A stretch of DNA of 64,000 nucleotides from NCBI GenBank assembly GCA_033557465.1, contig CM066031.1, forward strand, positions 1,666,440,800 through 1,666,504,799. Direction: 5' to 3'. Positions 53,575-63,329 of the stretch are shown one piece after another (positions within the stretch are counted from its first letter, which is position 1; every line of letters starts with the position of its first letter). This DNA is from Ichthyophis bannanicus. Lineage: Eukaryota > Chordata > Amphibia > Gymnophiona > Ichthyophiidae. Made by a program: the position numbers and the translations under genes. The notes beneath the pieces are model-generated. The model did not search any database. It saw only the letters and a program-made list of their open reading frames with translations, and had not been told where the DNA came from.

Positions 53575-55325
53575 TTTAACTACACAAGTAAAATGATGAC
53601 TGCCCTCCAAATGTATTGAGAATTTGCCTGATGAACTCTGCACACTTATTCATTAAGAAAATCAAATCACATTAACGGAACTAGTGGTCTCAGACTCCAA
53701 TCGGCAATGCTTTGAACACTCTGAAGCAATGTGCCTTATCGCATCAATGACCACAAATGTTCACAATTGTTTTGAAGACGTTGTGCACGTATACATTCAT
53801 CAGATCTTTCTTCAATATTTGAACATTTCCAAAAGTTTTTAATATATAAGATTGTGCTTATCTCAAAAATGCTGGTAAAGTTCCCCGACGCCACCATTCA
53901 GGTACCGTCCTCGCGTTTCAATGCTTCATCAGGGGGTAAATTTTAACACAGCACGATCTATAAAAGAATGACAAATTTATAGCATTCAATGAGCCACGGT
54001 CCTAAAAAAAATATACCATGGCTACAATCTTATATGCACTCTACCCTACCTTGTTTTAGTTTATCCAAGTTTTACACTCCATTCCAACATGCGGCCATTA
54101 ACATATCCACTGAAGCTTGTCGGCTCACAGTAGAACGCCGCGCATGCGGACAACGAACTCAATCGGGATTTAAATAGTTTGATGTTCCAATGTTCTAACA
54201 TCAAATCAACCTGCAGCGCCCTCTATTGTGAGCAATTTGCTACTGCAGGTGAATAGAACTGTAGCTGTTAAATGCAGGCCCTCCATTCAATCAAACTATT
54301 GAGACCAGTCGGAATGACTGATTTCAGTCTATAGATCCACTTCTGTTCTTGAATCAGTAACGTTTGTGCCCTGGACTTGCCATTTCTTCCCCCTGCTATC
54401 CACTCTATCCCAAAACAGCGTAACTCCTCAAAAGTGTGATGTTTGAACATACAATGTGCCACCAATGGGGCTTCTTGTACCTTACATTTTAATCTACTCC
54501 GATGTTCATTGATTCTAATTTTGAGTTGTCGCACAGTTTTTCCAACATATAATAGAGCACAGGGGCATCTAATACCGTATACAACGTGATCCGAATTGCA
54601 AGTGGTAGAGTGTTTTAAAAAGTAGATTTTCCCATGATATTCAAATTTATTAAGTTCTTCTGTCACTGGACAGATGCTACAATGTCCACATTGTTTATGG
54701 CCTGATGTCTCAATTTGACTTACCACCTGATATGGCCGTAATTTGGCTGGACTAAGCTTCTCCTTGAGGTTTTGGTGGCGGGTCCATACACACCGTATGG
54801 TCTTATCCTGTAACCCAGTTAAAGTGCTCAGCACATTCTGATGTTTCTTTATGATACGTTTAATCGCGCCACTAAATGGAGAAAACTTAGTGATTAAATT
54901 TATATTGTCACCATCCATTGTAGAATTGTTTCACCTCGGTTGTAGCAACAACCCCCTGTCATTATAAAGTGCTCTCTTATAAGCTGATTTAATTATTGTG
55001 TGTGGGTATCCTCTTTTGCGAAAATCACTCAAAGTTTTTGCCTGTGTCTTGTAATCTTCCAAGCACGAGCAGTTCCTCCGGTATCTAATGAACTGGGACA
55101 GAGGCAAACTGTCACGCAATTGTTTGGGGTGGTTACTACTATAGTGGAGAATGGTGTTTCTATTCGTTGGCTTTTTATATACTGAAGTGATCCACCCTTG
55201 TTGACTCTTTCGAACCTCTACATCCAGAAAAACAGCCCTCTGTTCATGACAGGTATTCGTAAATTGTATATTAGGGTCCACTCCATTTAACCATCCCATA
55301 AATTGTTGGAACTCTACATGTGGCA
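53575..55325 (-). mobile_element. Penelope-like element, 5'-truncated
   Basis: Minus-strand retroelement of about 1.75 kb nested in DIRS element 2. The 3' untranslated part (53575-54260) contains, on the minus strand, ACCCCCTGATGAAGCATTGA and AACGCGAGGACGGTACC near 53890-53945. It keeps the end of the reverse transcriptase and an entire GIY-YIG region. The 5' boundary is near 55325, where a DIRS frame resumes with QWTLSTQWKQASSHLRD. Confidence 0.85.
54268..55325 (-). pseudogene. Penelope-like RT C-terminus plus GIY-YIG endonuclease
   Basis: The first frame (minus, from about 55325 to 54931) reads HVEFQQFMGWLNGVDPNIQF, VFLDVEV, SVYKKPTNRNTILHYSSNHP and KRGYPHTIIKSAYKRAL, the late RT and thumb of Penelope-type enzymes. 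The second (54268-54918) has a cysteine cluster CGHCSICPV, then VVYGIRC and LLYVGKTVRQLKIRINEHRS, the two GIY-YIG halves, and EQKWIYRLKSVIPTGLNSLI. Only one frameshift near 54925 separates them. The catalytic RT motif (YIDD) lies beyond the truncation, so the copy is inactive. The endonuclease would cut the target for priming. Confidence 0.9.
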
Positions 55326-55600
55326 GGGCCCAGTGGACCCTATCCACACAATGGAAGCAAGCATCAAGCCATCTGCGAGACAGAATAGTGGTCACCATAC
55401 TGCTGGCACAGTCCCTGACATTGTGGCTCTGGCCAATCAACCTGCTGCAGGGCCTTCCATTTCAGCCAGCAGCCTCGTGCAAGATGCTTACGAGGGACCT
55501 GGATGCTGAGAGGGTAGTCCTCATGGAGCTTGATCTCCCTGAAGGCGTTATCGTTATCTTGCTGACATCCCTCAAGGACTTGACGCACAAGGCTGCTCAA
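55326..55600 (+). pseudogene. DIRS element 2, post-RT segment
   Basis: The frame beginning at about 55332 reads QWTLSTQWKQASSHLRDRIV then QSLTLWLWPINLLQGLPFQP, the connection between thumb and RNase H in DIRS proteins. The expected 'TDAS..GWG' RNase H block does not follow; sequence passes directly towards the recombinase, so RNase H seems deleted. Confidence 0.6.
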
Positions 55601-56490
55601 GTGGCAGCGGTTCAGCATCTGGTGTGTAAGTAGGGTCCTGGACCCCTTCTGTCTGTTGGAGAAGCTGCTGGAGTACCTCCTGCACCTCTCCAACTCTGGA
55701 CTGAAGTCTAACTCTGTGTGAGTCCACCTCGGTGCAATTGTGGCTTATCATCACGGCTGTGGGGGAAAGCCTGTTTCGGTCCAGCCGCTGGTGGCCCGGT
55801 TCATGAGTGACCTGCTCCTATCAAAGCCACCGCTTAAGATCCCTGTGGTCACTTGGGACCTCAATGTAGTCCTTGGCCAGCAGATGCAGGCCCCCTTCAA
55901 GCCCTTAGGCTTGTTCTCACTGAAGTTCTTGAGCTGGAAGGTTCTTCCTTGTGGCCGTCACGTCGGCGCAATGCATCAGTGAGCTCCAAGCTCCGGTTGC
56001 TCATTCTCCATATACCAGGTTTCACCAGAACTGAGTGGTGCTCTGCATGCATCCCCACTTTCTGCCAAAGGTGGTCTCGACATTCCACCACAACCAATCC
56101 ATTGTCCTTCTGATTTTCTTTCCCCAGCCTCACGTGAACTGTGGTGAGGCACCTTGCACACACTGGACTGTAAACATTTGTTGGCCTCCTATCTGGAGCG
56201 CACAAAGGCATACTGTTAGTCCACCCAGCTGTTCGTCTCCTTCGACCCAAATAGGCTGGGTGTCTCCAACTCGTGTATGCTCTCTGGCTAGTGGATTACA
56301 TTGCTCATGCATACTCTCTGGCTGGGCTTAGCCTTGAGGTTCATATCACAGCTCACAATGTCCATGCGATGGCCGCATCAGTGGCCAACCTCAGTTTAGT
56401 GACTGCAGAGGAAATCTGCAGGGCTGCAACGTGGTCTTCAGTCCATACCTTCGCAGCATACTGCTGTCTGGATGGGGATTCTTGACGGGA
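55601..56490 (+). pseudogene. DIRS element 2 tyrosine recombinase (decayed)
   Basis: LLEKLLEYLLHLSNSGLKSN near 55660 begins the N-terminal SAM-like region, followed by 'VHLGAIVAYH'. FMSDLLLSKPPLKIPVVTWD and LNVVL near 55805 continue the core. The C terminus at 56407-56480 reads EEICRAATWSSVHTFAAYC. Middle blocks near 55890-56350 are in several frames ('FLSPASREL', 'FVSFDPNRLG'). In an active DIRS this enzyme integrates the circular cDNA without making target duplications. I could not verify all four catalytic residues (R-H-R-Y). Confidence 0.7.
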
Positions 56491-56739
56491 CAACAATTTT
56501 GGCTAGGATTTGCTCCAGCATCTCTTTGGGTCTTAGAGTCAATTCCTACCCACCGGCCCTTCTGTCCTTCCAGGCTACCTGCTAAAAAATCCCCACAGGT
56601 CAATGGTGGCTGAGGATACTGAATCAGATGAATCCCTCTGTGGGACTACATTTCTGGTCTTCCTGACTTCTCTAGTTCCTGTTGCCCAGCTGGGCTGCTC
56701 ATCTCCTCAGATTCTAGTAGCCTGTAATTTGGGAGTCCC

Positions 56740-56860
56740 AGACATGAGGACTTATTTCCTGCTTGTTCATGGAGAAAGCATAGTTACTCAACTGTAGTGG
56801 GTGTTCTCCGTGAATAGCAGGAATAAGTCCTCACAACCCTCCCACCTCCCTGTAGAGTTG
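56740..56860. repeat. DIRS element 2 internal complementary region
   Basis: CATGAGGACTTATTTCCTGC is the complement of the left end. GAATAGCAGGAATAAGTCCT is the complement of the right end. They meet near 56790 around GCATAGTTACTCAACTGTAG. Confidence 0.75.
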
Positions 56861-56884
56861 CCTTTGCTATGATATTTTACTGGA

Positions 56885-57056
56885 GAATATGGTTCCGCGG
56901 TGGGCAGGAAGGCAGACGCACATGTGCAGTATACCTCCCAAAAGCTTCCTTTGGAATCTGGGGAGCATTCCGTCCGGGGCTCCATCGGTGGCATCACCCA
57001 TACATGAGGACTTATTCCTGCTGTTCTCGGACAACGCCTGCTACAGAAAGTAACTA
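56885..57056 (-). repeat. DIRS element 2 right inverted terminal repeat and end
   Basis: Pairs with the left repeat through TTCCTTTGGAATCTGGGGAG and CATGAGGACTTATTCCTGC. The extension TACAGAAAGTAACTACAC is echoed in the internal complementary region. Confidence 0.8.
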
Positions 57057-57450
57057 CACTTTCTGCCAGAACAGATACCCAGCCACAGTGCCTGCAGTGT
57101 GAAACACTGATAAAACATGGATTTTTTTTACTCTCTGAGAACTCCCAATTAACTGAAAAATAAACATCCAAATTTAGAATTTATAAATTCCTAAGAATAG
57201 AAGCCTTAAATATAAGCTATACAAAGTATTGTAAAAATGCTCAGTACAAATTTCAAGTTCTTAAAGAAAAGAAAATATCCCATACGATTCAACTAGCCTC
57301 ATAAATTAAAAAATGTTAATGCTTCCTAGCTCCTAAATGTTTTGGCTAGCACCTGACTTTTCCAAACATTTTTCCACCTCTACAAACAATTCTCCTACAT
57401 GGGGTAAGATCTGAAATCTATGCAGGATGGACAGAATCTAAATTTTCTTA
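57057..57450. other. Unassigned AT-rich sequence
   Basis: No recognisable signature. Confidence 0.35.
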
Positions 57451-57547
57451 TCTTGCTAGACCAGTTCAAATGAGTGAGTTATGCTCCCCAGCCAGCAGAT
57501 GGAAGCAGACTGTCAGTGATGTCATCACTTGATATAGCCATTGGTGC
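57451..57547 (+). repeat. Solo DIRS terminal repeat, element-1 type
   Basis: TTATCTTGCTAGACCAGTTC, then GAGTGAGTTATGCTCCCCAG and CAGCAGATGG parallel the left end of DIRS element 1 (20631 onward). No DIRS coding sequence follows; a G-run and other sequence begin at about 57548. Confidence 0.6.
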
Positions 57548-57715
57548 GGGGGGGGGGGGGGGGTCACGTGATGACGCAGCCTGAGCAGATGCGAGCAGGC
57601 TGAGCTCTGCTCCATATCCCTCTATTTGTACATTATCTACTAGAAACCACTGCAGTATTGGGAGCTCTGCCCCCTCCCCCCTGCTTCGGAGTGAGAGGAT
57701 AGCTACAGTTACAGT
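57548..57715. other. Unassigned, with long G tract
   Basis: A G run of about 14 at 57548-57562 and no other recognised feature. Confidence 0.35.
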
Positions 57716-58575
57716 TGGTCTTTATTTGATATACTGTCTATGATCAGAAATATCTAGGTGGGTGTCAATAGTAAAAGAAAATATACATTGTTTCAGAAGC
57801 AAAATTGTGACAGACAGACAACAGGCAGACCAGAAGATGGGGGGGGGGGCCTAAGTTACAATTCGCTAATATCGAGCTAAGAGAGACGCAAGGGGAGGAA
57901 GGGAAGTGTTTCAACAAAAATAAATAAAAATTAGACAGGGATTGGTGTTGCACCTGAAGTGACTGACAGGACTTGCCCAAGGCAGATCGATGGCAGATGG
58001 GAGTCAGGGACGAGCAGCGATGGGGAGGGCCAATAGAAAGAAGCGAGTTAAGTTGTGATTTAAAGAAAGAGAAAGAAAGTTGAGAACATAGGGCCAGAGG
58101 AAGGGAATTCCAGTGAGTGGGGGCAGCCACTTGAAAAGCGGAGGAACAGGCAGCAGAGGAACGGATGAGGCGGAGGAAGGGGACCATCAGAAGGTGCTGA
58201 AAAGCCGATCGAAGAGTACACCGAGGGACATATGGAATGAGTAATTGTGATAGAAAAGGAGGGTTGCCAGAATGAAGTGTCTGATATGTGTGAATGAGAA
58301 GCTTGAACCTGATTCTACCGGAAGCCAGTGTTCAAGGATGAAGAGTCGAGTGATGCGGTCAAATTTGCGGGTGCCATGGAGAAACCTGATGGAGGTATTC
58401 TGAATGAGTTGTAAGGGACTGATCTGATAGAAGGGAAGACTGGAGACTAGAGCATTTGCGAAGTCAAGATGAGAGATTACCAAGGAGAGAGGAAGCAGGC
58501 AAGCAGATGCAATGTCGAGCAGTTTTCTAATAGAGCAGATTTGATGTAGAGTGAAAAGCAGCACTGAAGAAATGT
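57716..58575 (-). mobile_element. L2-type LINE, 5'-truncated
   Basis: The minus-strand 3' end near 57720 has GACAGTATATCAAATAAAGA. C-terminal coding blocks lie upstream, in two frames. It is inserted in sequence that I cannot classify. Confidence 0.75.
57765..58565 (-). pseudogene. L2 protein, C-terminal part (decayed)
   Basis: Frame 58187-58564 reads LSLVISHLDFANALVSSLPF, then LQLIQNTSIRFLHGTRKFDR and LEHWLPVESG, the 'LDYcNaLl', 'LQ.iQN.aaR' and 'HWLPV' blocks. Frame 57765-58187 has FQVAAPTHWNSLPLALCSQL and FFKSQLNSLLS, the last L2 block. One frameshift near 58190 separates them; the RT active site is absent by truncation. Confidence 0.8.
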
Positions 58576-59700
58576 GCTAATCTCTGCTAGTACCACGCCA
58601 CCCCTTTCTTTATGCGGAAGTATTCATCAGAAGGGGGCGGGACCAGCAGAGACAAGCACGCTGGAATCAGGATCCCACGCTTCTGTTTGTTTTTTTAAGC
58701 TACCGCTACTGATACTGCTGCTATTGTTGAGGGGGGGAGGGGATGCTTGATGCTGCTGCGCCGCAGACTCGGAAAAAGCGGTGGTGGTGGCAGCAACAGC
58801 AGCAGGATTCCCTCCAAAAAAACAACTTTTGCATGGCTGGTTTAAACTCTCTGCCGGCAGCCAGTTTGGCCATTTAAAAAACAGCCAGGCCGGTTGAAAA
58901 CTGGCCAGTTGGCAACGCCATCTGTAATGTGCTGGAGACAGCAAAGAGGTTGGAGGCGTGGTTCGGGGGCAGAGGCATAGGGACAAGGGAAGGTTAAGGC
59001 AGGCGGAAAAGGAAAAAAGACCAAAGCACCCAGAAGCTGATGTTTGCTGCTGTTGAAATCCTGTTATGTATCTGTTGACTGAGAACATTGTTCACAGCTG
59101 TGCAGTGTTGGCGATGACCGAGTTGTACAGAAGGCTTGCTACTTGTATGGTGTCAATAAAGATATTACAAAAAAAAAATCCACTGGTGCACCACTGAGGG
59201 AAACCAGTGTTTGCGCTGGTGCAATAGTACAGATAGGCCTGTCTCTCTTTAGCCCAGACCTGTGTGACTGAGGCCTGTAGGCCCAGCATTTTCTCAGAAC
59301 TTGGATATGCCCTGATCTGCTCGAGTGGGCAGTTGCCCTGTGTCCATAACGATTACCACGGGTTCCAGCACTGGTCGGCCGGCCTCTTCTGTCTTGCTGT
59401 GCTTGATTTTTTTCTACATTTGTCTGTCTTTGCCAGTCTTATTGGCTGTATTTGGTTCTCTTAGCTTCTTGCAATAAAGCAACTCCAAATTTAAAAACAA
59501 AAAAAATTTTCTCTGGCAGCTGGAGTTTTCAGATCTGTGAGGACAGCTGGGAGAGCCCTTCTCAAGTTTCTTCATTCAGCCTGACAGGATTACCTTTTCG
59601 GGTTTCCCTTTTTGCTGCAGCCTGTGTTGCTTTTCTTTGACTGTTTTTCTTTCACAGTATTTTTTCTTTTTGCCGCATGGAGCTTTGTAGTTATGCCAGG
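58576..59700. other. Unassigned sequence with two polyadenylation-like tails
   Basis: Two AATAAA signals followed by A-rich runs occur on the plus strand: AATAAAGATATTACAAAAAAA at 59156 and GCAATAAAGCAACTCC then A8 near 59470. They could mark 3' ends of retrocopies or LTRs, but no upstream coding block is recognised. The 153-codon minus-strand frame at 58627-59088 is low-complexity (Ser, Pro, Gln rich) and unconvincing. Confidence 0.35.
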
Positions 59701-59902
59701 TAGGATTGCCAACTGGCCCCAGATGCGCCCAATAGGCTTTATCCAGTCTTGGGTTTACCCCATTGCATGTAGAGATGTGTAGTCTTGCTTTTCTTATGGA
59801 GTGCAATGAAGAAAAGAGATCTACATATCCCTTCATGCAATGGGGTAAATCCAGGACTGGATCAGGCCTGTCGGGCACATCTGGAGCCAATTGGCAACCC
59901 TA
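59701..59902. mobile_element. hAT-type MITE, 202 bp, with 8-bp target duplication
   Basis: ATGCCAGG flanks it perfectly at 59693-59700 and 59903-59910. The inverted repeats start TAGGATTGCCAACTGG and end CCAATTGGCAACCCTA. They extend about 70 bases inward (AGATGCGCCC...; GGTTTACCCCATTGCATG) around a ~60-base spacer. No protein is encoded. The 8-bp duplication and the short inverted ends fit the hAT superfamily. Confidence 0.9.
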
Positions 59903-60129
59903 ATGCCAGGTGCTCGGCAGTATTCCTCTTGCGGCTCCCCTTGGGTCAGCTCTGCAACTGGCTTTTTTTGCCCCTTGTCTGATGGGAATCCCATGAGCAC
60001 AATTTTTTTTGGCATTGTTGGGTCCCAGGGCCTTACATATTACAGCATCTGCTGCTATGCAAGAGTCGCAATTAGAGCCTTTTATGGACGGGATCGGGCA
60101 TTCTTCTTGCTTTTTTCCTTTGCCTCAAG

Positions 60130-60212
60130 AAGCAGCAGTGGGATTTGAATCCCGGCTTTCCTGGTTACCAACCCGCTGTCCTAACATTAGGTTACTCCTC
60201 CACTGCTTTGAA
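60130..60212 (-). mobile_element. tRNA-derived SINE fragment
   Basis: On the minus strand GTGGAGGAGTAACCTAATGT (box A region) and CGGGATTCAAATCCCACTGC (box B) match the 5' half of the SINE at 30413-30634. The core and RTE-like tail are absent. Confidence 0.7.
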
Positions 60213-61290
60213 GAGTAATAACAACTTTTGTCTGTATGATAGCTTTCACCTAAAGAGCACGCCTACCTTTAAGGCCAAAGGTTTAAGATCCAAGCATGCA
60301 GCCTCTGCCTGGGGTAGAAGGTCTAGTAGTACATGACGACTGCAGAAAAACCTTCAGAAGGGAGTGGAAACCAAGTTACAGTACTTTATTATATTTCCCA
60401 ATTATAATTCGATAGACTGGGGAGATAGTGACTTTCCCAAGTCAAACAGAAGGTCAGTGGGAGTGCAGATGTAACTTCACATCCCAAATGATTTTGTGGG
60501 TCATAATTCAGTGCTTTAGCCTCTAGAGAATACCCTTCCTTCTCAGAAAACTTTGGGACTTTTCCAGTGCTTCCTGGCTTGGTCTTGATTGACCCTTAGA
60601 GAAATTTGAGAGAAGTCATAAAATATATCTTGGCAGGGTATAAAAACCATAGGGTATACGTAGAATTTTAGGGGAAGCAAGCTGTAGAGATCTTTCCAAA
60701 GTTTCAAAAGAAATATAGTAGGTCACTTGCTCAGAAAAGTTCCCGATGACTCACACGTCATCTTTAAAATCACATATCGGCGACATACGTCTGTGCTTTT
60801 CTCTGTGACTTCCCCATGAAATGCAGTACAGGAGTACAGACAAGCTCATTGTGTGCGCTGTTCAATTCTTTAAGCTTCAGGACTGAGAGTAGGTAACGAT
60901 TTCCTTTGTGCAGACAGCTCCTGTAATGTTTGCAGTTAGAAGCTTTTCTTCTGTGGTGATCATGGAACAGTCTTCCCTTGTGACTTTCACTTATGCGCAA
61001 TTAGAGCCTCCGGCAGCAGCATCATGAATAATTGACAGCAAGCATCCAACACATCATTGAGCACCAACAGAGGATAGACTTAACAGCTTGTCACCCAAAG
61101 CAGTTAAGGTTTGGACACAACAGCCCTAGTAAAAGTAAATAGACAAGGCAGGGAGTTCAGTTTAAAAGGTTACTCATAAGAAAAAGGTCATTATAGTTAA
61201 TGGCAGGTTTTTACACAATGAAAGGGTATCTATGTACTGTATGTATACACGTCATATAAATACAAGAACACATACGTAGATACAGATACA
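60213..61290. other. Unassigned sequence
   Basis: About 1.1 kb with no recognised gene or repeat. Confidence 0.35.
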
Positions 61291-61365
61291 TATGTTTGTT
61301 TATTGATGACTTATATACCACCTTTCATAAGGCATCAAAGCAGTTTACAATCAAAAACCAATTTG
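61291..61365 (-). mobile_element. LINE 3'-end relic
   Basis: The complement of GTTTATTGATGACTTATATACC and ACCTTTCATAAGGC is a GGTGGTATATAAG-type LINE terminus. Confidence 0.45.
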
Positions 61366-61937
61366 TGCTACAGAGGGAATGCAAAGAGTGATCTGTTCCA
61401 ATATTATACAGGTCTTACAATCTATCATGAGTTTGTATAGTCATAAGTACTGCGGGAAAAGAATAGTAGCACAGAGAATAAAGGAGAAACTGGAAAAAGA
61501 GCCCCTCCACCCAAAACCAGCATCCCAGAGCAAGAGCCATTCTCCGGAAACAAGCAGAAAGACAGTCCTAACATATGGGTGACGTCGACGCTGACAGAGC
61601 CCTCGCAGAAGCATCCCCCCAGCTTTCAAAGAAAGCCTTTGGGAGATGCCACCATGCATGCCTGGCCCCCTTCCCACCCAAGGGTGCCATCTTGCTCATT
61701 TCTCCTTTTTTCTCTCGGAGCCCTTCAGACGTCTGTCTGCTCTTCCTCCAGAAAAAAGTCAATTTTCTCTACCTGAGTTTCATATTCTCCTGCAGTAGTG
61801 CACTGGTCCTCTTCCCGCCACCCATCCCGCTGCCCCAGTATCGAGTCTCGGGTTCGTAGTCTGTTTTCCTTTTTGGCGCCTTTTTTTCCAACTGGCACCA
61901 CGGGTCTTCGACCTCGCTGGGATACTTTTTTCTCCCA

Positions 61938-63310
61938 TGGCTACCAGTGGTTTTAAAAAGTGTGATCAGTGTGCCAAAATAATGTCCCTGACCGACACAT
62001 GACTGTTGCCTTCGTTGCCTGGGACCGGACCACAACCCCACGGCATGTGGCCTCTGTAAGAAGATGTCCACCAAGACTCTCAAGAGCCAACAGCAGCAGC
62101 ATGATAAGTTTTTCCAGGAGTCCCCAGTACCACCAAAGGCCAAGGCCTCCTCCGAAACCGCTGAATCCCGGGATAGCTTTATGGACCTCGACCGACGCTG
62201 TGGTTCCTTGGAAAGGGGGTCTCCCTCGAGGGAACTCAAGAAGAAGGTGGCAGCCTCGAAGGTGGCATCTCTGGACGGCTCAGACGGGCCAGATCAGTCC
62301 TGAGCCAGGTCCTGCAGTCCTAGATGCTCGTCCGAGGGATTGGAGAAGGAGCAACCCGTGAAGATCCCCCAGAAGGACTCGCCTGACATCATCCTTGTCG
62401 AGGACTCCTCCTTGGGGGAACTGGCGGTGGGCCCGATTCTCTGTGCCCACACCGATGGCTGCGGAGCCTTCTGGCCTGGAGTCCAGAATGGAAGCCCTGG
62501 AGCACAGCTCATCTGCCTTCATGGACCAGCAGCAGTCGCTGTTGTCTGGTATCACTAGTTCCTCGCCCCAGACCACTGGGCCTTTGACATTGAGGACGAC
62601 CCCGAAGGCCGAGCCAATCCTACAGGTCCTTTGACCCCGAGCCAATCCTCGGCCGAGTTCTCGATCCAGCTCCTGTTCCACAGGGCCGAAATCTTCCCCA
62701 GCCAGTGTGCTTGGCACTAGCCACGGGGCCTCCGAGGGCCACAGGCCATCCTTCCCTTGAGTCCTCGACAGACTATTCTGACTGGGAAACAGAGGATGAG
62801 GAATCACCGGACACTTGTTGCCACCGCAACGTCCCCTCGACATCGGTCCCCACCCAAGAGCATGGCATTCCTCGACGTCGTTAGGGACATGTCCAAAGCC
62901 CTAGCATTCCTGACAGAATTGGAGGAGGACCCTCGGATGGAGGAACTAGAAATCCTCCAATATGAGGCCCCTCCAAGGGAATTGCTTACGGTGTTCATCC
63001 CTCCCATCCTGGAATGGCTAATGCTCCATAGGTGACAGACACCGGCATCTGTGCCGGTAGTGAGCAAGCGGCTAAACTCGATGTATCAAGTCGCTTGAAG
63101 AGTCACAAGACGCACTCCTCGGTGCTACCAGAGCTTGATGCTCATCGGTCGGATCCAGGCATATCCGCTTATATGTGCATGTACCTCAGAGACCTGGTGA
63201 AGGAACTCACCAGATTCTCAGCTGGTCTTTCTGAGGAACCCCTGCAGCGGTTCAAGAACCTGGCCAAAGCCATCTGTGAGTGCTCTCAAGTTCATGTCTT
63301 GGGCAGCCTA
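61938..63310 (+). pseudogene. DIRS element 3 gag-like ORF (decayed)
   Basis: ATG at 61938 opens MATSGFKKCDQCAKIMSLTD. A one-base shift near 61998 continues as DCCLRCLGPDHNPTACGLCK, matching the element 2 gag (SGFKKC...CLQCLGPDHK). Frame 62064-62303 (STKTLKSQQQQHDKFFQESP) is a charged low-complexity linker. The second gag block is recovered near 62866-62990 as 'HGIPRRR-GHVQSPSIPDRI' in shifted frames, opposite element 2's SFQDFVQDMAKAILF. Frame 63032-63313 has GISAYMCMYLRDLVKELTRF. At least four frameshifts. Confidence 0.65.
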
Positions 63311-63329
63311 TGACTGCTTCGAGTCAGCA

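Larger units (their letters stand above)
45331..57056 (+). mobile_element. DIRS-type retrotransposon, element 2, with three nested insertions
   Basis: Inverted terminal repeats at about 45340-45475 and 56890-57040 share CAGGAATAAGTCCTCAT, TATGGGTGATG and TTCCAAAGGAAG. An internal complementary region lies at 56740-56860. In order it has a gag with a CxxC motif, reverse transcriptase, thumb, and a tyrosine recombinase. RNase H is not found. Removing the L2 (46236-46995), the Harbinger-like element (49223-53547) and the Penelope-like element (about 53575-55325) leaves about 4.9 kb, a normal DIRS length. All frames are broken. Confidence 0.85.

Noticed and set aside
58627..59088. 153-codon frame on the minus strand
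   Set aside because: Low-complexity Ser/Pro/Gln-rich translation of GC-rich repeats; no initiation context or domain.
59150..59500. Processed pseudogene ends at two AATAAA/poly(A) sites
   Set aside because: No upstream exon-like or coding sequence is recognisable, so no parent gene can be proposed.
62280..62843. 187-codon open frame on the minus strand
   Set aside because: It is antisense to the DIRS gag region, compositionally biased and without motifs.
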